In this document: in pieces, positions 48,564 to 57,091 of the stretch | How the letters are laid out: each line of letters begins with the position of its first letter | Position numbering within the stretch: the stretch's first letter is position 1 | Assembly: GCF_030813235.1 (NCBI RefSeq) | Contig: NZ_JAUSUB010000013.1 | Location: 62,001 to 126,000 of the forward strand | Direction: 5' to 3' | DNA from: Cytobacillus purgationiresistens | GTDB taxonomy: Bacteria; Bacillota; Bacilli; Bacillales; Cytobacillaceae | Length of the DNA: 64,000 nucleotides | Made by a program: the position numbers and the translations under genes | Notes under the pieces: model-generated | Databases searched by the model: none | Seen by the model: the letters and a program-made list of their open reading frames with translations, nothing else | What the model was told of the DNA's origin: nothing

Positions 48564-50960
48564 ATGATAAAAAAGGTTATTTTCACTCTGCTGTGCACGA
48601 TTCTAGTTATTAATTCAATCCACGTAACTAATTATGTTCATGCTGATTCATTTGGAAAAAAAACAGTTTTATTTCCTACCAGTCCATCCATCCATCAATC
48701 TCAAACTATCTCTATACCAAACTTAGTAAAGGTTGATAGTGTTACAGTAGATAATGGTGAAGTTGACTTTGATGTTAACGGTGAAGATATAAATATCAAA
48801 GTTTCAAATGGTGAAGCTATTCCAATTCAAACTGGTGGGGATTATATACCTGAAGAGACTAAATATGTAACAGAACAAACAAGTGAGAATTACAGCCATG
48901 AAGGATTTACAGGGAAATTAAATCAATACGTCTATAGCGGTTCTTACACACCAGCAGACACCAAATTTGTAACTGGACAATCTTCACCAAACTACAACAA
49001 AGATGGTTACTCTGGTACGCTTGAAGGATATGTTGTCAGTGGACAATATTCACCTTCTGATACCAAATATGTATCCGGTGAATATAGTTCTTACTATAAT
49101 AAAGATGGTTACTCCGGTTACCTTAACAGCTACGTTGTAAGTGGATATTATACCCCTAGCGATTCCAAGAATCATAGTACATCACAATACGGTAGTTGTA
49201 CTGATGGATTTCAGTGGTGGGCCACTAACGGTGGAGCAGGTGGCTGGATGGATTCAAGGGTAGGAGCATGGTGGAATGGCAGCAGTAGCATCTATCATAA
49301 TGATGGGACCTATAGCGGATGGTTGTCCCAGTATCACATGACTGAATGTGATGCTCCATATCCTTCTTACACTGGTTCCATCGGAGATATCGCTTATACT
49401 CAAGGTTATGCCACAGCATATTTTAGTGGAACCATCACTCGACCAGCTGTAGATACCCGAGAATGGCGTTATGAAGGCAATGTTACAAAACCAGCAAGTG
49501 ATACTCGGGTTTGGAATTACAAAGGTAATGTAACCAAGCCAGCCGTTGATACGCGAGTTTATAGGTACCAGGGGGATGTAACTAAGCCTGCTGTTGATAC
49601 TAGGACATACGAAGACCATTACGAATATGAAGTGACAATTAAATACAAGGATTGGGTACCAAATCCTAACCCAATAACAGCTGAAGGATTAGGTTTAGAT
49701 GGAACTTCTCAATATTTTCAGATTAAAGATGCAGACCAGTATCACCTGCCGATTAATTTAACTTGGGGGATCTTGTTTAAGCCTAAGAGCTTAACAAATC
49801 AAACCATCGTTTCCAATGGTGATATTTCATTAAGTATCACAGAGGGATTGCTACAAGGCGTAATAAATATCAACGGAACAAAGGTAAAAGTCGATTTCGA
49901 TGCTAACTACTTATTTTTAGACGTCTGGACATTCATAGGTATGACTTATGATGGCAGTGACGTTAAACTTTACTTCAATGAGGTCTTAGTAGATTCTAAG
50001 CCGGCTGAAGGCAGCGTATCTTACTCAGGTAATAATATCTCAGTGGGTGGAGAAAAGAATTTCCTTTATGGAGACATCAAAGAGTTTCATATTTGGGACA
50101 AGGCCCTTAATGGCCAAGAGATAGCTGCAGCTTCAGCTAAGCAATACAATAGCAATGGAGTAGGTGCCTGGATTTTCAATAACTATACTACAAGTCTCTC
50201 ATATGACAAGTCTAATTTTAACAACCATGCAAATGGGAAAGGATTCTCTCCTCAAACGGTGATTCAATCATCAGATATTGATGATCTTGGCATAAATCTT
50301 AGCTGGGATAGCATCGGAAATGTGACTAGTTATGAACTTTTGAGAAACGGAACAGCAATCTATGAGGGACCTAAAAACACTTTTTACGATGACGCTCTTA
50401 TTTCTGATACAGAATATGCATATACGATTATTCCTAAGGGAGCAGATGGAATCAGTGTAGCAGCCTCAGGGACTTTTAAAACAGAATTGGGATCATTATC
50501 TATTTTATCTAACCCAGTAGAGGTTGATATGTTACCTATCAACTTGAATGGAGAAACCCAAAAAAGTACTGGTTCATTTAAGGAAAAAATAATTATTAAG
50601 GATACCAGAAAAGATCGCAATGGATGGGAACTCAAAATTTATGGAATGAACTTTCAAAGTGTCGATAAAACAAGAAGCTTCCCTGGCGGTATTTTAAAGA
50701 TTAAACCAATAGCGGGTATCAAACAAATCAGAGGTTTGAAGCAGGCGTTACCGAGTATTGTACAGAGTTCTCAGACTGTTGATAACGGGCCAATAACTGT
50801 TGCCAGTGGTGATTCTAGTATCACAGGTTATGGTATATATGAAATTACTTTGCCGGATAATGCCTTGGAACTATCAGTTAATCCAGCCTTTGCATATGTT
50901 GATTCAAATCGAAAAACATTAGACTATAGCACCTCCTTAAATTGGAGTCTTATTGAATAG
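48564..50960 (+). CDS. Large WxL protein with tandem repeats and LamG-like domain
   Basis: The ATG at 48564 follows AAGGGGG. The 798-aa protein has a signal peptide and three tandem repeats with YTPADTKFVTGQSS and NKDGYSGxLxxYV (about residues 95-200). Four GNVTKPAxDTR repeats follow (about 285-350). A LamG-like beta-sandwich comes next (about 390-540: FQIKDADQYHLPINLTWGILFKP...GMTYDGSDVKLYFN), then a fibronectin-like segment. The C-terminal WxL domain includes RNGWELKIYG and SLNWSLIE. It is probably an adhesin displayed by the 47466 complex. Confidence 0.75.
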   Translation: MIKKVIFTLLCTILVINSIHVTNYVHADSFGKKTVLFPTSPSIHQSQTISIPNLVKVDSVTVDNGEVDFDVNGEDINIKVSNGEAIPIQTGGDYIPEETKYVTEQTSENYSHEGFTGKLNQYVYSGSYTPADTKFVTGQSSPNYNKDGYSGTLEGYVVSGQYSPSDTKYVSGEYSSYYNKDGYSGYLNSYVVSGYYTPSDSKNHSTSQYGSCTDGFQWWATNGGAGGWMDSRVGAWWNGSSSIYHNDGTYSGWLSQYHMTECDAPYPSYTGSIGDIAYTQGYATAYFSGTITRPAVDTREWRYEGNVTKPASDTRVWNYKGNVTKPAVDTRVYRYQGDVTKPAVDTRTYEDHYEYEVTIKYKDWVPNPNPITAEGLGLDGTSQYFQIKDADQYHLPINLTWGILFKPKSLTNQTIVSNGDISLSITEGLLQGVININGTKVKVDFDANYLFLDVWTFIGMTYDGSDVKLYFNEVLVDSKPAEGSVSYSGNNISVGGEKNFLYGDIKEFHIWDKALNGQEIAAASAKQYNSNGVGAWIFNNYTTSLSYDKSNFNNHANGKGFSPQTVIQSSDIDDLGINLSWDSIGNVTSYELLRNGTAIYEGPKNTFYDDALISDTEYAYTIIPKGADGISVAASGTFKTELGSLSILSNPVEVDMLPINLNGETQKSTGSFKEKIIIKDTRKDRNGWELKIYGMNFQSVDKTRSFPGGILKIKPIAGIKQIRGLKQALPSIVQSSQTVDNGPITVASGDSSITGYGIYEITLPDNALELSVNPAFAYVDSNRKTLDYSTSLNWSLIE

Positions 50961-50990
50961 TAAATAAATTTATAAAAATTAAAATAACGA

Positions 50991-51020
50991 CCTTGCTTAA
51001 AAAGCAGGGTTTTTATTTTT
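50991..51020 (+). terminator. Terminator of WxL operon
   Basis: CCTTGCTT and AAGCAGGG form an 8-bp stem (G-U pair included) followed by TTTTTATTTTT, 30 bp after the stop. Confidence 0.7.
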
Positions 51021-51074
51021 CAAGATGATTAATATTGTAGCTTTGAAATAAAGTTGAACTGTTTATAAAAAAGA

Positions 51075-51119
51075 AAAACCGGAATTTCCTATCTCTATAA
51101 AGAAGGGATTTCGGTTTTT
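51075..51119 (+). promoter_or_regulatory. Leader-type terminator before decayed genes
   Basis: A hairpin around ACCGGAATTTCC and GGGATTTCGGT followed by five T residues lies directly before the NlpC/P60 remnant. It matches the placement of the plasmid's other leader terminators, suggesting this unit once belonged to the same control scheme. Confidence 0.5.
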
Positions 51120-51121
51120 GT

Positions 51122-51372
51122 CATTTTGTTGAAGAGCGAAAATTTATAGTAGGAATCGACATGTACGGAACGCCTCAATCTCAATACAACAAAAAAGTTC
51201 CAGTTCCTGAAGATCAAATTAAACCAGGCGATTTAGTTTTTTTCTCTACTTATAAGCCAGGAGCTTCCCACGTTGGCATGTATGTGTTTGATGAAAATTT
51301 ATTAATGCGAATGGCAGCAACGGTCTTCTTATATTTCCATTCAAGATTGAAAAAACTTATATCCCTTCTTAG
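51122..51372 (+). pseudogene. NlpC/P60 peptidase remnant
   Basis: The frame holds MYGTPQSQYNKKVPVPEDQIKP, then GDLVFFSTYKPGASHVGMYV, the middle of an NlpC/P60 domain including its catalytic His. The upstream part with the catalytic Cys is absent. After VFDE a 1-nt shift is needed to read KFINANGSNGLLIFPFKIEK, ending at 51372. It is a truncated, frameshifted cell-wall hydrolase, the kind of enzyme often encoded in transfer operons. Confidence 0.65.
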
Positions 51373-51405
51373 GTTTCAGAAGAATTCAGTAATGGGGTGA
51401 AATCA

Positions 51406-51939
51406 ATGGAACCAAACCAAAAGAAAAATTACATCTTATTGATGATTGGATTCATTGCAGCGGTCATAATTGTGATGTATGTTTTCAGTTTACGATCACA
51501 ACTGCAGGACGTCAGAGCTAATCAGAAGAATTATGAAGAAGAGATCGAATCTTTATCCTCTATTCAGAATACAGACGCATTAAATACAAGCCGTGAGTTC
51601 CTTGAAGCGTTTTTCACATATGAATCCACTGCTGAACGATATAATAAAATCGAACCATTGATGACCGACTAAGGGTTTAAAGCAACCCATCCTTCAGGAG
51701 CTAAAGTGCCAGAATCAGAAGAATCGGTAAAGTCATCAATGGTAGGACTGAAGACCTTTGAATATGAGTTTAAGCTCACTACGAAATTTAACAATTTTGC
51801 TAATACTGAAACGGTTATTGTCAAAACGTCGCTTATTTATGTAAAAGAGCAAGGATGGAAGATTCATGATGTTGAGTTTGTAGGAGAATTAACAGGACGA
51901 AAAATAATAATGATATTAAGGGGAGATACAAAATTATGA
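51406..51939 (+). pseudogene. Membrane-anchored coiled-coil protein with internal stop
   Basis: Starts MEPNQKKNYILLMIGFIAAV after GGGGTGAAATC, with one N-terminal helix and a coiled coil. A TAA at 51670 interrupts MTD*GFKATHPSG, and the same frame continues to 51939 (GLKTFEYEFKLTTKFNNF...). One helix plus an NTF2-like tail resembles small transfer proteins next to an NlpC/P60 hydrolase (TcpC/VirB8-like), but this is only a suggestion. Probably inactive. Confidence 0.55.
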
Positions 51940-52136
51940 AAGGCACAGGGATTGTTCGTAAGGTTGATGAATTAGGAAGAATCGTTATACCAAAGGAGTT
52001 AAGAAGAACACTAGATATTAATGAGAAAGATTCACTAGAAATCTTTGTAAAACTTTTACACCTCATATGTACACCAATCCTATTTTATTTTAATATCAGT
52101 AACTTTAGTTTAACCAGAGCAAATGAAATTATGTAA
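51936..52136 (+). pseudogene. AbrB-like transition-state regulator, truncated
   Basis: The first 38 residues (MKGTGIVRKVDELGRIVIPK, then ELRRTLDINEKDSLEIFV) are the AbrB N-terminal swapped-hairpin DNA-binding domain. The sequence then becomes unrelated and hydrophobic (KLLHLICTPILFYF) and stops at 66 aa instead of about 94. The tetramerising C-terminal half is lost. It overlaps the preceding decayed gene by 4 nt. Confidence 0.7.
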
Positions 52137-52477
52137 GCACATTTTGAACAGATTAGAAGTTGAATAAGGGAATCAAAATTATTTATAAATCCTTCATAAT
52201 TCGGGAATAATAGTCAAAAAAAGGAGAAAGAAATGAATGATTGACAAAGTAATCAAATTGGTTCCTATATGGTTTTTTTACAGTATATTCGTCAATTTCC
52301 AATCTTTGTGGGGCACTAATGGCTTTACATATTATGTTTTCTCCACTTCCAGATCCGTAAAATGCTGCTGTGTGGTTTTAATAAAAATAATGTATACATT
52401 GAGCGGAGTACAACAAAAGAACAACTATTAAAGAACTTTAAAATTGTCCGAAAGATAGACAAGTAAAAAGAACATCC
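52137..52477 (+). other. Decayed coding remnant
   Basis: A ribosome binding site AAAAGGAGAAAG leads to ATGAATGATTGA, a 3-codon frame. One reading frame ends coherently in FNKNNVYIERSTTKEQLLKN, then FKIVRKIDK and a stop near 52466, but it is broken upstream. No intact gene is seen, and the original product was not recognised. Confidence 0.35.
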
Positions 52478-52618
52478 TTATTCAATGGGAATGCTCTTTT
52501 TTCTAGTATAGGAACCTTTTCCTTTTTTGTTCTTAATAACACGAGTGGAAGGATCAAAGGACCACTGCATCCTACTGTTAGTCAATTCACCGATTGTTTT
52601 CTTTTTGATTTTAGTCAT
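52478..52618 (-). CDS. 46-aa basic small protein
   Basis: Preceded by AGAAGGTTTTATT. It encodes a basic peptide starting MTKIKKKTIGELTNSRMQWS and ending in GKGSYTRKKSIPIE. The composition resembles small nucleic-acid-associated Bacillus peptides. No function is known. Confidence 0.5.
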   Translation of the reverse strand: MTKIKKKTIGELTNSRMQWSFDPSTRVIKNKKGKGSYTRKKSIPIE

Positions 52619-52850
52619 AATAAAACCTTCTTTCATTATAATTAGAAATGAAAAAGACAGCCGGGGTGGCTGCCTTTCTCTATGTGTGAGGGAGGAAATT
52701 AAAATGTCTAACGTTAAGTAAGATAGGTTTAATCAAGTTTGGATTCACGGGGAGTTGTGAAGGAAAACTGTGAGGTAACTTACATTTATAATAAAACCTT
52801 TTGATTGATTAAATGCAAACTTTAATTGTAATGTTTTAAATTAGCATAGT

Positions 52851-52917
52851 ATATTAATGTAATATAAAAGGTTACCACCACATAACATAGCAGTAACCTT
52901 TTATATTACATTAATAT
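52851..52917. terminator. 25-bp perfect inverted repeat at 3' end of 53627 gene
   Basis: Arms 52851-52875 and 52893-52917 match perfectly over 25 bp around a 17-nt loop. The right arm contains the stop codon of the minus-strand gene, so on its mRNA the hairpin would start inside the coding end. It can act as a terminator or 3' stabiliser. It is much longer than needed. Confidence 0.6.
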
Positions 52918-53627
52918 TTTTTACCCATACGAGTAGTGTGAGAAACCGATTTAATTAGTTTTGTTCTTTTGCTATCTTTATAGACTCTCATAACAAATTT
53001 GTTATTATAGTAACCATTTAGAGGACTATAATATGTATCAAAAGTATAATAATATTTACTTTGTTGGGAAGCCGAAAAAATAGAAGCAGCAAGTACTGAT
53101 ATAATTTTTGCAGTTAATACAACACCCATGAGAGCCCCTGAACCAGTTGGTAACAATAAGATTATCCCAGTAATAGCCAATACTGTAAATAGTTTTACAT
53201 TAAAACTATTTTTATAAGATTTTACATGTTTCCAATTATAGTTACTGAACGTTTCAAACTGAGAACTTAGCTCTTCATCAGAACTATATTCAGTGTCAGA
53301 ACCTCCTAGCTCGTCAGCAGCTTCCTTCATTTCTACAAAAAGTTCGGCATCCGCTAACTCACCATTAAAACGTAGCTCATCTTTTGTTTGATTGTATGAA
53401 ACAGATTCAACTTCGCCATTTTCGTGTTCGATATAGGCAGTTTGTGTGCCTTCTTCAGTGACTAAAGTTAGAGTGTAAACTTTTCCTTCTAATTCAAAGG
53501 TGTGTGAATCCTCGGTTACTTCAGTTTTTGGTACTGATGGTGATGGATTACTAAGCGCTGCGAATGACTGCAAAGGTGTAATAAAGAATAGAATTGAGGC
53601 AGTAAGAATTAATAAAATTTTCTTCAT
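52911..53627 (-). CDS. Secreted protein with internal membrane segments, bacteriocin-like
   Basis: The ATG at 53627 follows AAAGGAGGAATATACC. The 238-aa product has a signal peptide (KKILLILTASILFFITPLQSFA) and a beta-rich pro-region (HTFELEGKVYTLTLVTEEGTQ...). A hydrophobic segment (LFTVLAITGIILLLPTGSGALMGVVLTAKIISVLAASIF) and a Tyr-rich basic tail follow. The layout recalls large leaderless-type bacteriocins such as geobacillin-26-like proteins, but identity is not established. It is alone with its own hairpin. Confidence 0.5.
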   Translation of the reverse strand: MKKILLILTASILFFITPLQSFAALSNPSPSVPKTEVTEDSHTFELEGKVYTLTLVTEEGTQTAYIEHENGEVESVSYNQTKDELRFNGELADAELFVEMKEAADELGGSDTEYSSDEELSSQFETFSNYNWKHVKSYKNSFNVKLFTVLAITGIILLLPTGSGALMGVVLTAKIISVLAASIFSASQQSKYYYTFDTYYSPLNGYYNNKFVMRVYKDSKRTKLIKSVSHTTRMGKKY

Positions 53628-53737
53628 CTGGTATATTCCTCCTTTTTTTTTAACCAACATAATGTTACCATATTTTAGAAGGGAATTGTGTTAGTTATTT
53701 TAAATATTTTACATTTTTTAAAAATTTAAGGAGATTG

Positions 53738-53926
53738 ATGGCCAAAATGAAAACTTTCTTAATTTTATTACTAGGCTTGATAGGAGTTATTATTGGAGCT
53801 GCTTTACTTGCTACTGGAAATGATGGTGCAGCATTTCAAACTAAGTTCATTTTTAAACTATGTGGATTATTAATATTTGCTGGAACAATCTTTTTTGTTC
53901 AAATGTATTGGAAATCAATTAAATAG
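53738..53926 (+). CDS. 62-aa two-helix membrane protein
   Basis: Starts after AAGGAG. It has two hydrophobic segments (FLILLLGLIGVIIGAALLATG and FKLCGLLIFAGTIFFVQMYW) joined by a short loop. Divergent from the 53627 gene and possibly an immunity-like partner, by position only. Confidence 0.5.
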   Translation: MAKMKTFLILLLGLIGVIIGAALLATGNDGAAFQTKFIFKLCGLLIFAGTIFFVQMYWKSIK

Positions 53927-54037
53927 AAAAAAGTGTAGACTTTCAATACTGAGATGCTATAAGTAAGGTTGTAAATAAAGCTGAAGAAATATTAGAGGTG
54001 TTGGATTTTATTTAACCAAAAAAAGGATGATTCTCTA

Positions 54038-54289
54038 TTGAAAGAAATTATTACTTTGGATGAGTTTCTTGAAGTTAAAAACAATAACAAAGGTTTTGTA
54101 GCAATTACAGATAAAAACTTAACAAGGAATTGTGTCCATCATGCTAAATGCAAATGGCTAACTGAACATAATTTCAAAATGAAAGTAATAACTAGTAATC
54201 GTAAAAACGGGTCATATTACTATGCGGATAATCCAGACACTCCATTAAGGACATTTAGCAAAATGAATAAGTGTGAAAAATGTTTTTGA
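54038..54289 (+). CDS. Hypothetical protein, 83 aa, Cys/His-rich
   Basis: A TTG start after AAAAGGATG. The product contains NCVHHAKCKW and ends NKCEKCF, together a CX6CX~50CXXC arrangement that could bind zinc. No family is recognised. A terminator follows directly. Confidence 0.5.
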   Translation: MKEIITLDEFLEVKNNNKGFVAITDKNLTRNCVHHAKCKWLTEHNFKMKVITSNRKNGSYYYADNPDTPLRTFSKMNKCEKCF

Positions 54290-54290
54290 T

Positions 54291-54317
54291 AAGTCCCTAA
54301 GAAGGGGCTTTTTTTGA
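54291..54317 (+). terminator. Terminator after 54038 gene
   Basis: AAGTCCCT and AGGGGCTT form a short stem with a run of T residues starting just after the stop codon. Confidence 0.7.
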
Positions 54318-54370
54318 AATCAACTCTTTCAACATAATAACAATTTAGTTGAAAGAGTGATGTAGGTATT

Positions 54371-54394
54371 AAAAAACCCGGATTTTTATCCGGG
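54371..54394 (-). terminator. Terminator of 54732 operon
   Basis: On the minus strand CCCGGAT and ATCCGGG pair around an AAAA loop, followed by T residues, immediately after the stop at 54397. Confidence 0.75.
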
Positions 54395-54396
54395 AA

Positions 54397-54732
54397 TCAA
54401 TGAGCTATATGAATATGACCATATTCATATAGCTCAATTTTTTGATGGCTGCCTAAGAATTTCATTGGGTCAGTCATCGTAGTATTTTTCTCTAACTGTT
54501 TCATTCCTAAGCGAAATGCAACTTCATCTAAAATTAAATAGTATATATACATTTTTTGATCATCAATATGGTCTAAAGTGATATAGACAAATTTATCTTC
54601 ATATTTATTTTTAAACCATTTAATTGCATCAGAATTGTCACTGAAGGATGGAATTTTACGAATATTTTGATCAGTACTGTTCATGTCCGGACCAACAACC
54701 CAGGCTTTTTCAACCCACTTATAATCATTCAA
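54397..54732 (-). CDS. Hypothetical protein, 111 aa
   Basis: The start overlaps the end of the upstream 34-aa ORF on the same strand. Soluble, mixed fold (MNDYKWVEKAWVVGPDMNST...), ending in YEYGHIHIAH. No domain is recognised. The pair forms a small operon ended by a clear terminator. Confidence 0.5.
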   Translation of the reverse strand: MNDYKWVEKAWVVGPDMNSTDQNIRKIPSFSDNSDAIKWFKNKYEDKFVYITLDHIDDQKMYIYYLILDEVAFRLGMKQLEKNTTMTDPMKFLGSHQKIELYEYGHIHIAH

Positions 54733-54837
54733 TTAATCAACTCTGTTTGATGCATTCCAGAGTTGGCCATGTACACTATCTAATGTTATACCATCAATAT
54801 CCTTAATAAATACGATATGAGCTTTTCTTCTTTTCAA
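54733..54837 (-). CDS. 34-aa small protein upstream of 54732 gene
   Basis: A TTG start follows GGAGGTTC. It encodes LKRRKAHIVFIKDIDGITLD, then SVHGQLWNASNRVD. Stop and next ATG lie close together, suggesting coupling. No family is known. Confidence 0.45.
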   Translation of the reverse strand: MKRRKAHIVFIKDIDGITLDSVHGQLWNASNRVD

Positions 54838-54912
54838 AAAAAGAACCTCCTTACTATAATAATATTATGTAAACTCTTTCTACTAAAATGCCTTTTTGTT
54901 GAAAGATGTCGA

Positions 54913-55125
54913 TTAATCTTCATTCGAAAGGAAATCTAATTCATAACATTCCTTTGTGTATTTTAAAACTAAATCACGAGTTCTTTTCCTAAGAGGACTC
55001 TTCAATAAATAATCTCTAAAGCCCATATAGCAATCTTGTTCATACGCTAACTCAAGTACCCTCTCTACATCTGTGGGTGGCAATTTCTCAGTTGAGTCTG
55101 CTGCTACAAGGGGTCCTGCCGACAA
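54913..55125 (-). pseudogene. C-terminal fragment of unknown protein cut by Tn3 end
   Basis: The open frame begins inside the 38-bp terminal repeat at 55110-55147, so the first residues are encoded by transposon sequence. The remaining residues (VERVLELAYEQDCYMGFRDY... to ELDFLSNED) look like the natural C-terminus of a helical protein. The 5' part of that gene is missing. Confidence 0.5.
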
Positions 55126-55147
55126 AACGCGGATATTATACGCTAAG
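55110..55147. mobile_element. Solitary 38-bp Tn3-family terminal inverted repeat
   Basis: The sequence starts GGGGTCCTGCCG and ends ACGCTAAG, 38 bp, the length and termini of Tn3-family ends such as Tn4430. No transposase follows and no matching second end was found nearby. GGGGTCCTGCCG is shared with one tip of the miniature element at 62324-62465. Confidence 0.7.
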
Positions 55148-55378
55148 CAAACTTCAACCTAAAAAGTCGAATGCCCATACGCTAAGGAACCGCCTTTTTA
55201 CTTTGGCTTGTTAAGCTAAAGCACACATTACTTTCAGTACACTTTTTCACAAGAAAAAATAGGTATTTAATGTTGCTTTGAAATAAAGTTTGATAAACCA
55301 ACCCAAATGTTTGCAGATAAAATAAAGTATATAATACCAACTATAAAGAAATTCTGGATATATAGGGGTGTAAAATGA

Positions 55379-56119
55379 ATGGTAAAAGTCGTTCAACCAA
55401 AGTCTTTCTTATTAAAAGGCGGGAAAAAGGCGGTTTTATTATTGCATTCCTTTACTAGCAATACGGTGGATGTGAAAAAACTAGGAAGGTACCTGAATCA
55501 AGAAAATTATACTTGTTTCGCTCCATTATATGAGGGCCACGGATTATCCAGCGAACAATTAATTCTTACGAACCCTAGTGATTGGTGGAAAAGTGTAGAA
55601 GGAGGTTACCAATTTTTAAAGAATGAGGGTTATCAAACTATTGCTGTAATTGGTGTATCATTAGGTGGCATTTTCGCTTTAAACGTAGGTCAAAAATTAA
55701 ATGTTAATGGTATAGTTACGATGTCTGTTCCTTATAAGAGAGATGTAGACATGTTAAAAAGTCGTGTCCTAAAATATGCATTAACTTATAAACAATTAGA
55801 AGGAAAAGGCAAGGAGCAAATATCTCATGAATTGGATCATTTAAAAGCATCTTCATTTAATAGTTTATTACAGTTTAAGGAATACATTGACTTAACAATG
55901 GAAGGATTGTCGAGAATTGAGAAGCCTATATGTATTTTATATGGAGAATTAGATGAAGTCTTATATAAAGAAAGTGCTGATTATATCTATCAAAATGTAT
56001 CTTTGGAAAGTAAAAGTGTAAAGGGTTATTCCAATTCAAGACATTTAATGACATTAGGTGAGGATCAAGAAGAAATCCAAGCTGACATTTTATCTTTCTT
56101 AAACAATTTACAATGGTGA
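55379..56119 (+). CDS. Est30-type carboxylesterase (alpha/beta hydrolase)
   Basis: The ATG at 55379 lies 9 nt after AGGGGTG. The 246-aa protein has GVSLGG with nucleophile Ser94, an Asp in LYGELDEVLY (about 197) and a His in SNSRHLMT (about 226), with oxyanion region LLHSFTSN. Size and motif positions match Bacillus/Geobacillus Est30-like monoacylglycerol/carboxyl esterases. It hydrolyses short to medium acyl esters in the cytoplasm. Normally chromosomal, it lies here between Tn3 debris and a broken aminotransferase. Confidence 0.85.
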   Translation: MVKVVQPKSFLLKGGKKAVLLLHSFTSNTVDVKKLGRYLNQENYTCFAPLYEGHGLSSEQLILTNPSDWWKSVEGGYQFLKNEGYQTIAVIGVSLGGIFALNVGQKLNVNGIVTMSVPYKRDVDMLKSRVLKYALTYKQLEGKGKEQISHELDHLKASSFNSLLQFKEYIDLTMEGLSRIEKPICILYGELDEVLYKESADYIYQNVSLESKSVKGYSNSRHLMTLGEDQEEIQADILSFLNNLQW

Positions 56120-56135
56120 TTCTTTCAAGCACAAG

Positions 56136-56180
56136 AGAGAAGTAATCAAACGTAAACGGTTTGCTTATTTCTCTCTTCTT
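56136..56180. terminator. Bidirectional terminator between esterase and aminotransferase
   Basis: A long imperfect stem (GAGAGAAGTAATCAAAC with GTTTGCTTATTTCTCTC) lies between the convergent genes and carries a T-rich tail on the plus strand. Confidence 0.55.
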
Positions 56181-56218
56181 TCTAACAATCTGTTTTATTT
56201 TTCAAGGAATAACTCAAT

Positions 56219-57091
56219 TTAAAAATTTGGCCTATTTTCACTTATTTTTTGGGATGAAATCGCAGCATGAAAGATATTACATAATGTTGTAATTCCATGT
56301 GTTAATAGTTCCTCATTTATATATGAGTAACTAATACGCAAATGATTATTTTCTTGCCCTACTGGATAACATGCTGATCCTGGTAAAAATGTTATCTGTT
56401 GTTTTTTTGCTTCTGATAAAAGAAGATGACTATCAATCCAAGAAGGCAAACTGATCCATAAATTTAATCCTCCTTCTGGTATCGTCCAAGATACACCCTC
56501 AGGAGAAAGACTTGTAAGTAAATCAAGAGCTAAATCTCTTCGGATTTTTAGAGCCGTCCTCAACTTTTTTGAGTGATCTATCATTCTTTTAGAGTTAATC
56601 AAGGGAAGAATAGCCTTTTGTGTAAGTAAAGGACTTCCTAAATCAGCATTTGCTTTTGCAGCTAATAAACGATTGAAAATAGAGCCAGAAGCTGTTAATA
56701 TTCCTATTCTACAACTCGGAGCAATCGTTTTGCTCAATCCTCTTAAATAAATTACATTACCAAACTGATCCATGCTTTTAAGGGTGACAGGTGGTTTTTT
56801 TTCAAAATAAATCTCACTGCATGGATCGTCCTCCACAATAATACAATGGATACTCCCGGCTATATCAAGTAACTGCTTACGTCGTTTTAGAGACATAACA
56901 ACACCTGTTGGATTATGAAATGTAGGAATCGTAAAGATAACTTTTGGTTTATGTTTTTCACACACGTTTTGGAGTATATCTTTCGCATTCCATCTTTATC
57001 AACAGGCACCGTAAGTATGGTAGCACCACTTCCCCGAAAAATATCAATTGCCCCCGGGTATGTCGGTGCTTCCATTACCACCACATCCTGG
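56219..57091 (-). pseudogene. MocR-family PLP aminotransferase, truncated and frameshifted
   Basis: The larger frame (56219-56965) carries IPTFHNPTGVVMS, VEDDPCSEIYF and the PLP-lysine motif YLRGLSKTIAPSCRIG of the aminotransferase half of MocR/PdxR-like regulators. The preceding part (VVVMEAPTYPGAIDIFRGSG...VDKDGM) lies in another frame, separated by a 1-nt shift near 56985. The N-terminal GntR helix-turn-helix is absent: the reading begins at 57091, exactly where the transporter gene ends. It is inactive. Confidence 0.75.

Noticed and set aside
52237..52431. 64-aa ORF in the decayed zone
   Set aside because: The more coherent reading lies in another frame that is broken; this frame has unusual composition and no good start.
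52693..52760. Start-like site GAGGAAATTAAAATG after a GC-rich hairpin
   Set aside because: The frame stops after five codons (MSNVK); a shifted frame resumes briefly but is too short to name.
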